Source of the DNA: Bacteroides ilei
GTDB taxonomy: Bacteria; Bacteroidota; Bacteroidia; Bacteroidales; Bacteroidaceae
DNA length: 64,000 nucleotides
NCBI RefSeq assembly: GCF_900128495.1
Contig: NZ_LT635801.1
Coordinates: forward strand, 879,997-943,996
Direction of reading: 5' to 3'
Within the stretch, counting starts at the first letter, position 1; each line of letters begins with the position of its first letter. Position numbers and translations under genes: made by a program. The notes under the pieces were generated by a model, which did not search any database, was not told the DNA's origin, and saw nothing but the letters and a program-made list of their open reading frames with translations. Below, piece by piece: positions 27,211 to 35,604 of the stretch.

Positions 27211-27984
27211 TTATTTATCTCCAGTTGTGTCTTTCAGGTCGCCCAATGGATAAAACGGGAACATATTTTCTTCCATCCATTTATTGGCAGCTTCAGGGGT
27301 CATTTTCCATCCGGAGCTACAGGTTGAAACAATTTCTACCAGATTGGATCCTTTACCTTGCATGGAGTTTTCGAAAGCTTTACGGATTGCTTTTTTAGCT
27401 TTCCGTATGGCGGCTACTGTATGTACAGATTGCCGTGTTACATAACAGGTTCCACGTAAGGTAGCAGCTATTTCTGTCATCTTTAACGGATATCCGTGTA
27501 TTTCCGGATTACGTCCGTAGGGGCAAGTCGATGTTTTCATTCCTACTAATGTGGTAGGGGCCATCTGTCCACCTGTCATGCCATAAATGGCATTATTTAT
27601 AAAAATGATAGTAATGTTGTCTCCACGGTTCAATGAATGGATGGTTTCTGCTGTTCCGATACAGGCCAAGTCACCATCACCTTGATATGTGAATACCAGA
27701 CGGTCTGGCCATAGACGTTTGATGGCTCCAGCCAAGGCCGGAGCACGTCCATGTGCTGCCTCCAGACAGTCGACATCAAGATAGTTGTACATGAATACAG
27801 CACATCCTACCGGGCTGATGCCGATTGTCTTGTCTGTCATGCCCATCTCTTCAATGACTTCAGCAACCAGTTTATGTACTACTCCGTGACTACATCCCGG
27901 ACAATAGTGCATGGGATTATCATTTAAAAGCGTCGGTTTCTGGTAAACCAGGTTTTCCGGCTTCATTATATCTTCTTTTGTCAT
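27211..27984 (-). CDS. 2-oxoacid:ferredoxin oxidoreductase, beta (thiamine diphosphate) subunit
   Basis: 257 residues. The thiamine diphosphate/magnesium motif is GDGDLACIGTAE...NNAIYGMTGGQ; Cys residues in HYCPGCSHG and elsewhere can hold the [4Fe-4S] cluster of this subunit. The start is fixed by a strong AAGGAGG ribosome site 10 bp upstream rather than the Met seven codons later. It follows the small membrane protein gene by 18 bp. Confidence 0.92.
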   Translation of the reverse strand: MTKEDIMKPENLVYQKPTLLNDNPMHYCPGCSHGVVHKLVAEVIEEMGMTDKTIGISPVGCAVFMYNYLDVDCLEAAHGRAPALAGAIKRLWPDRLVFTYQGDGDLACIGTAETIHSLNRGDNITIIFINNAIYGMTGGQMAPTTLVGMKTSTCPYGRNPEIHGYPLKMTEIAATLRGTCYVTRQSVHTVAAIRKAKKAIRKAFENSMQGKGSNLVEIVSTCSSGWKMTPEAANKWMEENMFPFYPLGDLKDTTGDK

Positions 27985-28002
27985 AAATATACCTCCTTGT
28001 GA

Positions 28003-28176
28003 TTAGCGTAGAAAGAAACGGAAAACAAATTCCATCATTTTCACGAAGAGCGAAGCTCCACATACGTAGAAGAAGATGGTTTTGTCGTCGCCCAATGCGA
28101 AATATAATATGAAGGAAGCTACGGCTCCAATCATGAAAATAACGTTGAGAACGGCTCTGATTCTATCTATATCCAT
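28003..28176 (-). CDS. 57-residue membrane protein inside the oxidoreductase operon
   Basis: An ATG-started frame of 57 codons plus stop fills most of the 199-bp gap between the alpha and beta subunit genes. The product starts MDIDRIRAVLNVIF and has two hydrophobic stretches, about residues 9-28 and 34-48, separated by a short acidic turn GDDK, ending in basic FRFFLR: a helical hairpin membrane protein. The frame is 7 bp from the alpha gene's stop and 18 bp from the next gene's start, typical of a coupled gene. I do not recognise it; a membrane tether for the soluble enzyme is a guess. Confidence 0.7.
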   Translation of the reverse strand: MDIDRIRAVLNVIFMIGAVASFILYFALGDDKTIFFYVCGASLFVKMMEFVFRFFLR

Positions 28177-28183
28177 GTTTCAC

Positions 28184-29269
28184 TTATTTGTTAATGAGTT
28201 TCTCTTTCAAAGCGTTGATGACTTCATCCGGATCTGGGACAATACCTCCCAGGCGTCCAAAATGTTCGACTGGCATTGTACATTTGACAGCCAGTTCCAC
28301 ATCTTCAATCATCTGTCCACTGTTCAGCTCGACCACAAGGATTCCCTTGACTTGTTTAGCTCTGTTTTCAAGTGCCTTTGATGGGAAAGGCCAGATGGTG
28401 ATAGGTCGGAACAAGCCCACTTTAATACCCTCTTCACGTGCGTGTTCCATTGCTTTTTGGGCAATACGGGCACACGAACCGAATGCTACAATCAGATATT
28501 CAGCGTCATCGCAATTGATTTCCTCATAGCGGACTTCTTTTTCCTGAATTTCAGCATATTTGGCTTGCATGTGCAGGTTGCGTTGTTCCATAATAGCCGG
28601 ATCTAGTTCCAAAGAGGTAATGATATTAGGTTTACGTCCACCTTTCCGACCTGTAGCTGCCCATGGACATTGTTCCAGTATTTCAGCTTCACTACGGCGT
28701 GGACGAGGTTCTGGAAGAACTACTTTTTCCATCATCTGGCCGATAACACCATCGGCCAGAATCATAGCCGGATTACGGTATTTGAAAGCCAGTTCGAATG
28801 CCAATCCTACAAAATCAGCCATTTCCTGTACAGATGCAGGTGCCAGGGCTATGAGATGGTAATCTCCATGTCCGCCACCTTTAGTTGTTTGAAAATAATC
28901 AGCCTGGCTGGGCTGTATGGTTCCCAATCCTGGACCTCCACGCATTACATTGACTACCAAACAGGGAAGTTCGGCACCTGCAATGTATGAAATACCTTCC
29001 TGCTTAAGGCTTACACCAGGGCTGGATGATGAAGTCATTACCATTTTTCCGGTACCGGCACCTCCATATACCATATTAATTGCTGCTACTTCACTTTCAG
29101 CCTGCAGAACTACCATACCGGTAGTTTCCCAAGGCTTCTGTTCGGCAAGAGTTTCCAATACTTCCGATTGGGGGGTGATGGGATAACCGAAGTATCCGTC
29201 GACACCATAGCGGATAGCGGCATGTGCGATGGCTTCGTTACCCTTCATAAGAACTACTTCTTTTGCCAT
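28184..29269 (-). CDS. 2-oxoacid:ferredoxin oxidoreductase, alpha subunit (VorB/KorA type)
   Basis: 361 residues. Opens with the pyrimidine-binding domain (GNEAIAHAAIRYGVDGYFGYPITPQSE), holds the family motif TSSSSPGVSLKQEGISYIAGAELP and ends with the transketolase C-terminal-like domain. Automated pipelines usually call this branch 3-methyl-2-oxobutanoate dehydrogenase VorB, but the substrate is not proven. It is preceded by the ferredoxin-like subunit (32-bp gap). Confidence 0.92.
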   Translation of the reverse strand: MAKEVVLMKGNEAIAHAAIRYGVDGYFGYPITPQSEVLETLAEQKPWETTGMVVLQAESEVAAINMVYGGAGTGKMVMTSSSSPGVSLKQEGISYIAGAELPCLVVNVMRGGPGLGTIQPSQADYFQTTKGGGHGDYHLIALAPASVQEMADFVGLAFELAFKYRNPAMILADGVIGQMMEKVVLPEPRPRRSEAEILEQCPWAATGRKGGRKPNIITSLELDPAIMEQRNLHMQAKYAEIQEKEVRYEEINCDDAEYLIVAFGSCARIAQKAMEHAREEGIKVGLFRPITIWPFPSKALENRAKQVKGILVVELNSGQMIEDVELAVKCTMPVEHFGRLGGIVPDPDEVINALKEKLINK

Positions 29270-29301
29270 AATTTCTCCTTATTTTGCTTTTAAGCGCTTT
29301 A

Positions 29302-29532
29302 TTAATCTTCACATTTAGCTCTGTATACAGTCAGACATGCGTCAGGGCATACGATTGCACAGGATGAACAACCGTTACAAGTGTTTTCTACTGTCTGCTG
29401 TACGTAGTTATATCCTTTTGAATTTACTTTGGCGGTGAGTGAAAGTACATGCAACGGGCAAGCTACAACACATAGGTTACAGCCTTTGCAGCGGTCTGTA
29501 TTCACTATTACTACGCCTCTCATTTTAGCCAT
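29302..29532 (-). CDS. Ferredoxin-like delta subunit, two [4Fe-4S] clusters
   Basis: 76 residues with two cluster motifs: CKGCNLCVVACP and CNGCSSCAIVCP. This is the electron-exit subunit of the 2-oxoacid:ferredoxin oxidoreductase encoded by the following genes. It lies 19 bp after the TPR gene. Confidence 0.93.
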   Translation of the reverse strand: MAKMRGVVIVNTDRCKGCNLCVVACPLHVLSLTAKVNSKGYNYVQQTVENTCNGCSSCAIVCPDACLTVYRAKCED

Positions 29533-29551
29533 AAGTCAGTTATCTTATTAT

Positions 29552-29830
29552 TTATTGATTAAACATGTCTTTATTATAAAAATTCAGAATATCCATAACC
29601 ATACTTCTTGCTTCTCTGGCAGGTCCTTCCGGATTTAAATCGATGGATTCCTGATAATTGTTTAATGCTCCTTGCCAATCCCCCATTTTTCGGTAGGCAT
29701 TTCCCCGCAGATAATAGGCTTCGGCAGCCAGTTCCGGATGTGTTGCTATGAGTTGGTCCAGTAGGCTGATGGCATTTTCGATATGTCCGTTTCCTATCTG
29801 TCGTTTAATTTCGCTTAGCTTTTCAGTCAT
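29552..29830 (-). CDS. Small tetratricopeptide-repeat protein leading the operon
   Basis: 92 residues forming about two TPR units (ELAAEAYYLRGNAYRKMGDW, ALNNYQESIDLNPEG). It carries no signal peptide. As first gene of the oxidoreductase operon it may assist assembly or bind a partner; no more can be said. Confidence 0.85.
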   Translation of the reverse strand: MTEKLSEIKRQIGNGHIENAISLLDQLIATHPELAAEAYYLRGNAYRKMGDWQGALNNYQESIDLNPEGPAREARSMVMDILNFYNKDMFNQ

Positions 29831-29854
29831 GGTTTTAATTTGTTACTACGCCTA

Positions 29855-29862
29855 CAAAGATA
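29855..29862 (-). promoter_or_regulatory. -7 box of the TPR/2-oxoacid oxidoreductase operon
   Basis: TATCTTTG on the minus strand, perfect TAnnTTTG, 24 bp before the TPR start; no good -33 element. Confidence 0.5.
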
Positions 29863-30090
29863 AAATTTATTTTTAGGTATTTTCCTTTTTTTCTAATAAA
29901 ATGATATCAATTTTAGTAAAATAATTTTTTAGTACAAGTGTAAATGGTTGATTTATAATTTATAATAGACTATCAATGATCGTTTCATTTGAAAAGGTTG
30001 TATATATAACCAAGTGGCGTTCTCTGGCCTATTTTTCTTGATTATGCAAGTTCCTGTTATGAGTGCCATTTAGGGAAACACTCAAAATTT

Positions 30091-30121
30091 TTTGCATATA
30101 TGCATATTAGTGATATATTTG
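30091..30121 (+). promoter_or_regulatory. Promoter of the Nfn-like gene with internal palindrome
   Basis: TTTG (30091-30094), exactly 19 bp, TATATTTG (30114-30121): both boxes perfect. The palindrome TGCATATATGCA (30093-30104) overlaps the -33 box and spacer, where a repressor would block polymerase. The start codon is 58 bp downstream. Confidence 0.75.
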
Positions 30122-30179
30122 CAAGTTATACGCAAAAAGCTTGGATTTTTAATGAATAACTAACTTATTTACAATAAAA

Positions 30180-32474
30180 ATGAATAAAATTATTTCAAAA
30201 GAGCATTTCTCTGAAAAGGTTTTCAAGTTGGTCGTGGAAGCGCCTTTGATTGCCAGATCCCGGAAAGCCGGACATTTTGTGATTGTCCGTGTAGGAGAAA
30301 AGGGGGAACGTATGCCATTGACTATTGCGGCCGCTGATCCGATAAAAGGAACGATTACGTTGGTAGTGCAGGAGGTGGGATTATCGTCTACCCGTTTGTG
30401 TGAACTGAATGAGGGTGATTATATTACTGATGTGGTAGGTCCGTTGGGTAAAGCTACTCATATTGAAAAATTCGGTACAGTAGTATGTGCTGGTGGTGGT
30501 GTAGGTGTTGCTCCTATGTTACCTATAGTACAAGCTTTGAAGGCTGCGGGAAACCGTGTTATTACTGTGCTGGCAGGCCGGACAAAAGAGCTTATCATCT
30601 TGGAAAAGGAAATGCGTGAAAGCTCGGATGAAGTAATTATTATGACTGACGACGGTTCTTATGGGAAGAAAGGATTAGTGACCGAAGGTGTTGAAGAAGT
30701 AATCAAGCGCGAAAAGGTAGATAAGTGTTTTGCTATCGGTCCTGCTATCATGATGAAATTTGTTTGTCTATTGACAAAGAAATATGAAATTCCTACTGAT
30801 GTTTCTCTGAATACGATTATGGTTGATGGCACAGGAATGTGTGGTGCTTGTCGTATTACGGTAGGGGGAAAGACGAGATTTGTTTGTGTAGACGGTCCGG
30901 AATTCGATGGGCATGAGGTGGATTTCGATGAAATGCTGAAGCGTATGGGGGCATTCAAGGATATTGAGCGTGAGGAAATACATAAACTTGACGAGCATCC
31001 TGAAACTTGTGAGGCTACCGAATCACTTGATGACCGTACTGCTCCATGGCGTGAAGCGTTGCGTAAATCTATGAAGCCGAAAGAACGTACTGCTATACCG
31101 CGTGTGAAGATGAACGAACTGGATTCTGAATATCGTTCTCATAGCCGTAAAGAAGAGGTGAACCTTGGCTTGAACGAAGAACAAGCACTTACTGAAGCCA
31201 AACGTTGTCTGGATTGTGCTAATCCGTCTTGTATGGAGGGTTGTCCGGTAGGTATCAATATTCCGTCGTTCATTAAGAATATAGAGCGGGGTGAGTTTCT
31301 GGAGGCTGCCCGTGTATTGAAGCAGACCAGTGCTCTGCCAGCCGTGTGTGGTCGTGTGTGTCCACAGGAAAAACAGTGTGAGTCCAAGTGTATCCATTTG
31401 AAGATGGGACATGAAGCGGTGGCTATCGGTTATTTGGAGAGATTTGCAGCTGATTATGAGCGTGAAAGTGGACAGATTTCTATACCCGAAATAGCTGAGA
31501 AGAATGGTATTAAAGTTGCCGTTGTCGGTTCGGGACCTGCCGGTTTGTCATTTGCCGGTGATATGGCGAAATTGGGATACGATGTAACGGTCTTCGAAGC
31601 CTTGCATGAGATTGGCGGTGTATTGAAATATGGTATACCCGAATTCCGTCTGCCTAATAAAATAGTAGATGTCGAAATTGACAATTTGTCTAAAATGGGT
31701 GTACAGTTCGTGAAGGATTGTATTATAGGTAAGACTGTCAGTGTGGAAGATCTAGAGAAGGATGGTTATAAGGGTGTATTTGTGGCATCCGGTGCCGGTC
31801 TGCCTAATTTTATGAATATTCCGGGTGAGAACTCGATCAATATCATGTCATCAAATGAATATCTGACCCGTGTCAATCTGATGGATGCTGCGAGTGAGGA
31901 TTCTGATACTCCTGTCACTTTCGGAAAACGGGTAGCAGTCATTGGTGGCGGAAATACAGCGATGGACTCTGTACGTACGGCACGACGTTTAGGGGCTGAG
32001 AAGGCTATGATTATCTATCGCCGTTCTGAAGCTGAGATGCCGGCACGTCTGGAAGAAGTGAAGCATGCCAAAGAGGAAGGAGTTGAATTCCTTACATTAC
32101 ATAATCCTATTGAGTACATAGCTGATGAAAAAGGTCGTGTGAAACAAGTGGTGTTGCAGAAAATGGAATTGGGTGAACCTGATGCTTCCGGTCGCCGCAG
32201 TCCGCTTCCTATTCCCGGTGCTGTTGAAACAATAGATATTGATATGGCTATCGTGAGTGTAGGTGTATCACCGAATCCGATTGTACCCCATTCAATTCCA
32301 GGTCTGGAATTGGGACGTAAAGGGACAATTGCCGTAAATGAAAATATGCAGTCTTCCATTCCTACTATCTATGCCGGAGGGGACATTGTACGTGGCGGTG
32401 CTACTGTGATTCTGGCAATGGGGGACGGACGCCGTGCTGCTGCAGCGATGGATAAGCAATTACGTGGAAAATAA
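30180..32474 (+). CDS. Fused NfnA-NfnB type NAD(P)H/ferredoxin oxidoreductase (annotated elsewhere as DHOD-B subunit/glutamate synthase fusion)
   Basis: 764 residues. Residues 1 to about 280 are a ferredoxin-NADP reductase-type FAD/NAD module ending in a [2Fe-2S] motif, DGTGMCGACRITVGG with a later Cys in FVCVDGPE (NfnA/SudB). About 310-764 are the GltD-like half (NfnB/SudA): two [4Fe-4S] sites in CLDCANPSCMEGCP and CGRVCPQEKQCESKC, FAD loop VVGSGPAGLSFAG and NADPH loop VIGGGNTAMDSVRTA. Known NfnAB bifurcates electrons between NADH, NADPH and ferredoxin. Divergent placement next to a ferredoxin-reducing enzyme fits that role better than glutamate synthesis, as no large GltB subunit is nearby. 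Confidence 0.85.
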   Translation: MNKIISKEHFSEKVFKLVVEAPLIARSRKAGHFVIVRVGEKGERMPLTIAAADPIKGTITLVVQEVGLSSTRLCELNEGDYITDVVGPLGKATHIEKFGTVVCAGGGVGVAPMLPIVQALKAAGNRVITVLAGRTKELIILEKEMRESSDEVIIMTDDGSYGKKGLVTEGVEEVIKREKVDKCFAIGPAIMMKFVCLLTKKYEIPTDVSLNTIMVDGTGMCGACRITVGGKTRFVCVDGPEFDGHEVDFDEMLKRMGAFKDIEREEIHKLDEHPETCEATESLDDRTAPWREALRKSMKPKERTAIPRVKMNELDSEYRSHSRKEEVNLGLNEEQALTEAKRCLDCANPSCMEGCPVGINIPSFIKNIERGEFLEAARVLKQTSALPAVCGRVCPQEKQCESKCIHLKMGHEAVAIGYLERFAADYERESGQISIPEIAEKNGIKVAVVGSGPAGLSFAGDMAKLGYDVTVFEALHEIGGVLKYGIPEFRLPNKIVDVEIDNLSKMGVQFVKDCIIGKTVSVEDLEKDGYKGVFVASGAGLPNFMNIPGENSINIMSSNEYLTRVNLMDAASEDSDTPVTFGKRVAVIGGGNTAMDSVRTARRLGAEKAMIIYRRSEAEMPARLEEVKHAKEEGVEFLTLHNPIEYIADEKGRVKQVVLQKMELGEPDASGRRSPLPIPGAVETIDIDMAIVSVGVSPNPIVPHSIPGLELGRKGTIAVNENMQSSIPTIYAGGDIVRGGATVILAMGDGRRAAAAMDKQLRGK

Positions 32475-32530
32475 GGATTAGTTTTCGAAACAGGCCATTA
32501 CGGCTCCTGGATTTGGAAGATTTAATAAAA

Positions 32531-32574
32531 AAGAGGTATATCGGGATGGTGAACATCTGGATATACCTCTTTTC
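32531..32574. terminator. Bidirectional terminator between the Nfn-like and GH28 genes
   Basis: Perfect 12-bp arms AAGAGGTATATC (32531-32542) and GATATACCTCTT (32560-32571), with an A-run before and T-run after, so it serves both converging genes. Confidence 0.85.
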
Positions 32575-32595
32575 TATGTTTTGTTTTTAAGAAGT

Positions 32596-33996
32596 TTATT
32601 TCTTATTGAATATGTTGTCTTTGTCACTGACTGTAGATGGAATGCCTACAACACCACCTAGGTTGCAGTTCTTCAATTGGATGTACTCGGTATTGGTGAA
32701 ACTCAATCCGATGCTTGTTTTGCCGATATTTACGTTTTCAAAACTTACATTGTAGATTGGACGGGTTGTAGTTCCTTGCAGTACAATACCTGCTGAGCTG
32801 GCCGTGTTACAACTCAAATCCTTTACATGGATGTCATGCACTTCTGTAAAATGGTTGTTATCCAAGCCTTCACCTGCATACATGGATGTGGCGTAAAATA
32901 AGTCTTCTACGTTACCGAATTTACAATTGTTTATATATATGTTACGGATAAATCCGCCTCGGTCTGGGTTGGTCTTGATGTAGATACCGCGTTTACAGTA
33001 GCCACCGTATGTGCAGTTTTCGATGAATATGTTCTGGATTCCAGCAGACATTTCACTTCCTAGTACTACACCGTGCAGACCTTTGAATTTGCAGTTGCGG
33101 ATTATGATATTTTCCGACGGGCAGTTTGTTTTCCATCCGTCATTGTCTCGTCCGCACTTGATTGCTATATTGTCATCTCCATTGTTGAATGTGATATTTT
33201 CAATCAATAGATTTCGGGTATATTCGGGATCTATTCCGTCATTATTAACCAATTTGGCGTCGTAGCGTATATCACGGCAGATAATGTTTTCCGATTTTAA
33301 CAGATGGATGCACCAAAAGGGTGAATTGGTAATGAATACTCCTTCGATTGTGATATTTCTGCATTCAAAAAGTTGGATGAGCTGCGGGCGCAGGAAATAC
33401 CCTTCTCCGAAGTTACGTTCGCTCACAGGTGTTTCATTATGGTTCATGTCACGGGTGAGTTGCTGTCCTTTTTTCTGCATACTTTTCCAGGTCGCGAAGC
33501 TGCTTCCCGCATTACCGTCTATCGTTCCTTTTCCGATAATGGATATATTTTCTACCTGATATCCATAGATGAACGGGCTGTAATTTTGGATGAATGTTCC
33601 TTCCCAGCTGGTCTTTACAAGTGGAAGGTAATATTTCGGTTCCGGAGAAAACTTCAGCGTGGCTCCATCCTGCAATTCAAGACATACGTTGCTGGTAAAA
33701 TGGATAGGTCCGTTCAGCAGATATTCACCTGCCGGTACAATGATATGAAGGCCCCCCGTGCGGACCGCTTTTTTCATAGCCTTGTCAAATGCAGGTTTGC
33801 AGTCCTTTTCACCGTTACCTATGGCTCCTAATGAAGTGATATCGATAGTAGCTTGTGGAATATCAGCTCCGGTAATTTGTGACAGGATAGAGTCACGTCG
33901 TGCTGTACGGTCGGTATCACTGATTGCCATTGATGGTATACAGATGTACAGGGCTGCAATCACCAGTAGTATATTTTTTTGTATAAAATTGGTCAT
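32596..33996 (-). CDS. Secreted GH28 polygalacturonase-type glycoside hydrolase
   Basis: 466 residues with a signal peptide (about 1-25). The right-handed beta-helix shows GH28 catalytic motifs: NNDGIDPE (about 251-258, NTD motif variant), GDDNIAIK (about 273-280, the two Asp), LHGVVLGSE (GHG variant with Leu for Gly) and RGIYIKT (about 335-341, the R-K motif). It should cleave galacturonan-type pectin or related sugars. It starts 29 bp after the DUF4468 gene. No SusC/SusD pair is nearby. Confidence 0.92.
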   Translation of the reverse strand: MTNFIQKNILLVIAALYICIPSMAISDTDRTARRDSILSQITGADIPQATIDITSLGAIGNGEKDCKPAFDKAMKKAVRTGGLHIIVPAGEYLLNGPIHFTSNVCLELQDGATLKFSPEPKYYLPLVKTSWEGTFIQNYSPFIYGYQVENISIIGKGTIDGNAGSSFATWKSMQKKGQQLTRDMNHNETPVSERNFGEGYFLRPQLIQLFECRNITIEGVFITNSPFWCIHLLKSENIICRDIRYDAKLVNNDGIDPEYTRNLLIENITFNNGDDNIAIKCGRDNDGWKTNCPSENIIIRNCKFKGLHGVVLGSEMSAGIQNIFIENCTYGGYCKRGIYIKTNPDRGGFIRNIYINNCKFGNVEDLFYATSMYAGEGLDNNHFTEVHDIHVKDLSCNTASSAGIVLQGTTTRPIYNVSFENVNIGKTSIGLSFTNTEYIQLKNCNLGGVVGIPSTVSDKDNIFNKK

Positions 33997-34025
33997 AGCT
34001 TGTATTTCAAGGTTGGAAATATGTT

Positions 34026-35075
34026 TTATCTCATGGAAGTTTTGGTTACTTCTCCGGTATACATGATATATGTCTTAGTCGTATCGGCGGTCTGATTCAA
34101 AGCTTTGACTTCATCAGCCGACATTTTTTGTGACATCATTTTCTTACACTCAATGACAATGCTAGGCTGTGTATTGTTAGCTGTATAGAATTGTATAGAA
34201 TATGTTTCGCTTTGTTCCATCAGTGCACTGGCTGCAATACGGCTCTGGTCAAGTAAGATATAGGCAATGTCTTTGTTGAACATTTTCCCAAATCCACCCC
34301 AATTGTCAACTTGGATATTCAGCTCTTCACCGTTAGCTTTCAATGTGATTTTTCCTTGTTTTGCTATTTCAGTAAGGTTGGTAGGAATCTGCGTAATTTT
34401 TACTTCCTTCAGTTCGTTCGATGAATTTAATGTTACTGTAGTGGTTGCCGTTGTAGGATCAATGACTCCGATTGTGGCTTTTTCTGCAGCCAGTCCACCT
34501 ACTCCTAGTTCATTTCCTGCCGCTTCAAACAATTCATCTTTCAAATTTATAGTTTCGCGTCTGAACTTTCCACAGATTGGGGCCAGTTTAGTCTGTTTTT
34601 TATTTAGTGCCATATCATCTGTAATCCATTCTTCAGCTGTGTATCTTTCACCTCCATCTCGGGCTTCATCATACCAGTAGCGTATACGGTTCATGGTCAT
34701 GTCACATTTTCCGTCCTTAGCTTCGATTGTAAGCAGGTAATAGATGCGGGTACGGTCTAATGATAAGGCAGTCGATGAAAAGACCAGATATTCTTCGGCA
34801 GATACAGCTATTTCCCCTGTCTCCGGATTCTTGTAGGCAACGAAGCTATGCAACTTTCCTTCAGGTTGAAATCGACTTTCCGCCCATGTAAGCATGCGGT
34901 TGTAGATATCATTTTGGGACGCATTCGGTACATTGAAGTGTTTGCTGAATGTTACTTTTCCGTCGGTAAGTGTTACTGCACCTTTCAGGTATTTGGGATT
35001 TGTCTTGTCATTATCTTCTTTGGCCATGCCAATCAATGGCATGCATAAAAGTAGAAGGAATATCAGTTTTTTCAT
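34026..35075 (-). CDS. DUF4468-domain secreted protein
   Basis: 349 residues with a signal peptide (ends GMAK). The N-terminal about 160 residues match the DUF4468 (TBP-like fold) family: FSKHFNVPNASQNDIYNRML and a long run ending in IRYWYDE. The C-terminal half is unrecognised. Function unknown. It sits ahead of the GH28 gene with a 29-bp gap, so the two may share a transcript although no functional link is evident. Confidence 0.78.
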   Translation of the reverse strand: MKKLIFLLLLCMPLIGMAKEDNDKTNPKYLKGAVTLTDGKVTFSKHFNVPNASQNDIYNRMLTWAESRFQPEGKLHSFVAYKNPETGEIAVSAEEYLVFSSTALSLDRTRIYYLLTIEAKDGKCDMTMNRIRYWYDEARDGGERYTAEEWITDDMALNKKQTKLAPICGKFRRETINLKDELFEAAGNELGVGGLAAEKATIGVIDPTTATTTVTLNSSNELKEVKITQIPTNLTEIAKQGKITLKANGEELNIQVDNWGGFGKMFNKDIAYILLDQSRIAASALMEQSETYSIQFYTANNTQPSIVIECKKMMSQKMSADEVKALNQTADTTKTYIMYTGEVTKTSMR

Positions 35076-35105
35076 GGTTTATTGAATTTTGTTTTTATTG
35101 ACAGA

Positions 35106-35113
35106 CAAATATA
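35106..35113 (-). promoter_or_regulatory. -7 box of the DUF4468/GH28 genes
   Basis: TATATTTG on the minus strand, perfect TAnnTTTG, 30 bp before the start, immediately after the rpiB terminator. Confidence 0.5.
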
Positions 35114-35118
35114 TGAAA

Positions 35119-35152
35119 AAAAAAGAGAAGCAACTGGATGCTTCTCTTTTTT
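35119..35152 (-). terminator. Terminator of tkt-rpiB
   Basis: Perfect 14-bp arms AAAAAAGAGAAGCA (35119-35132) and TGCTTCTCTTTTTT (35139-35152) around a 6-nt loop; the minus strand ends in a T-run. Confidence 0.85.
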
Positions 35153-35169
35153 ATGTGTTTTAAGACAGA

Positions 35170-35604
35170 TTATCTGACTGGAATCTTGTCAATTCTCTTT
35201 TGGTGGCGTCCACCTTCAAAAGATGTATTGAAGAATTCCGTCATAATTTTGTCAGCCATGTCTGTATCAATGAATCTTCCCGGCATAACAAGTACGTTGG
35301 CATCGTTGTGTTGGCGTGCCAGATGTGCTATTTCCGGAATCCAACAGAGGGCGGCTCGGATGCCTTGATGTTTGTTGAGTGTTATGCTGATACCTTCGCC
35401 ACTACCACAGATAGCGATACCTGGATAACATTCACCTGCTTCTATGGCATTTGCCAGCGGATGGGCAAAATCGGGGTAATCGCAGCTTTCGGTGCTGTAT
35501 GTACCAAAATCTTTGTATTCCCATCCTTTTGCTTCCAGCCATGTCTTCACGTATTGCTTTAGTTCAAATCCGGCATGGTCAGAGGCTAGTCCTATTATTT
35601 TCAT
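35170..35604 (-). CDS. rpiB: Ribose 5-phosphate isomerase B
   Basis: 144 residues. Interconverts ribose 5-phosphate and ribulose 5-phosphate. The RpiB motifs are present: LASDHAGFELK near the start, CGSGEGISITLNKHQGIRAA (anion hole; the catalytic-Cys position) and ARQHNDANVL. Its start overlaps the tkt stop by one base (TAATG), so the two pentose phosphate enzymes are translationally coupled. Confidence 0.95.
   Translation of the reverse strand: MKIIGLASDHAGFELKQYVKTWLEAKGWEYKDFGTYSTESCDYPDFAHPLANAIEAGECYPGIAICGSGEGISITLNKHQGIRAALCWIPEIAHLARQHNDANVLVMPGRFIDTDMADKIMTEFFNTSFEGGRHQKRIDKIPVR

Larger units (their letters stand above)
29831..30179. other. 349-bp divergent regulatory region
   Basis: AT-rich gap between the oxidoreductase operon and the Nfn-like gene. 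It holds one promoter on each strand, a GAGTG/CACTC stem (30061-30083) and a 12-bp palindrome in the plus-strand promoter spacer. I see no coding frame in it. Confidence 0.6.
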
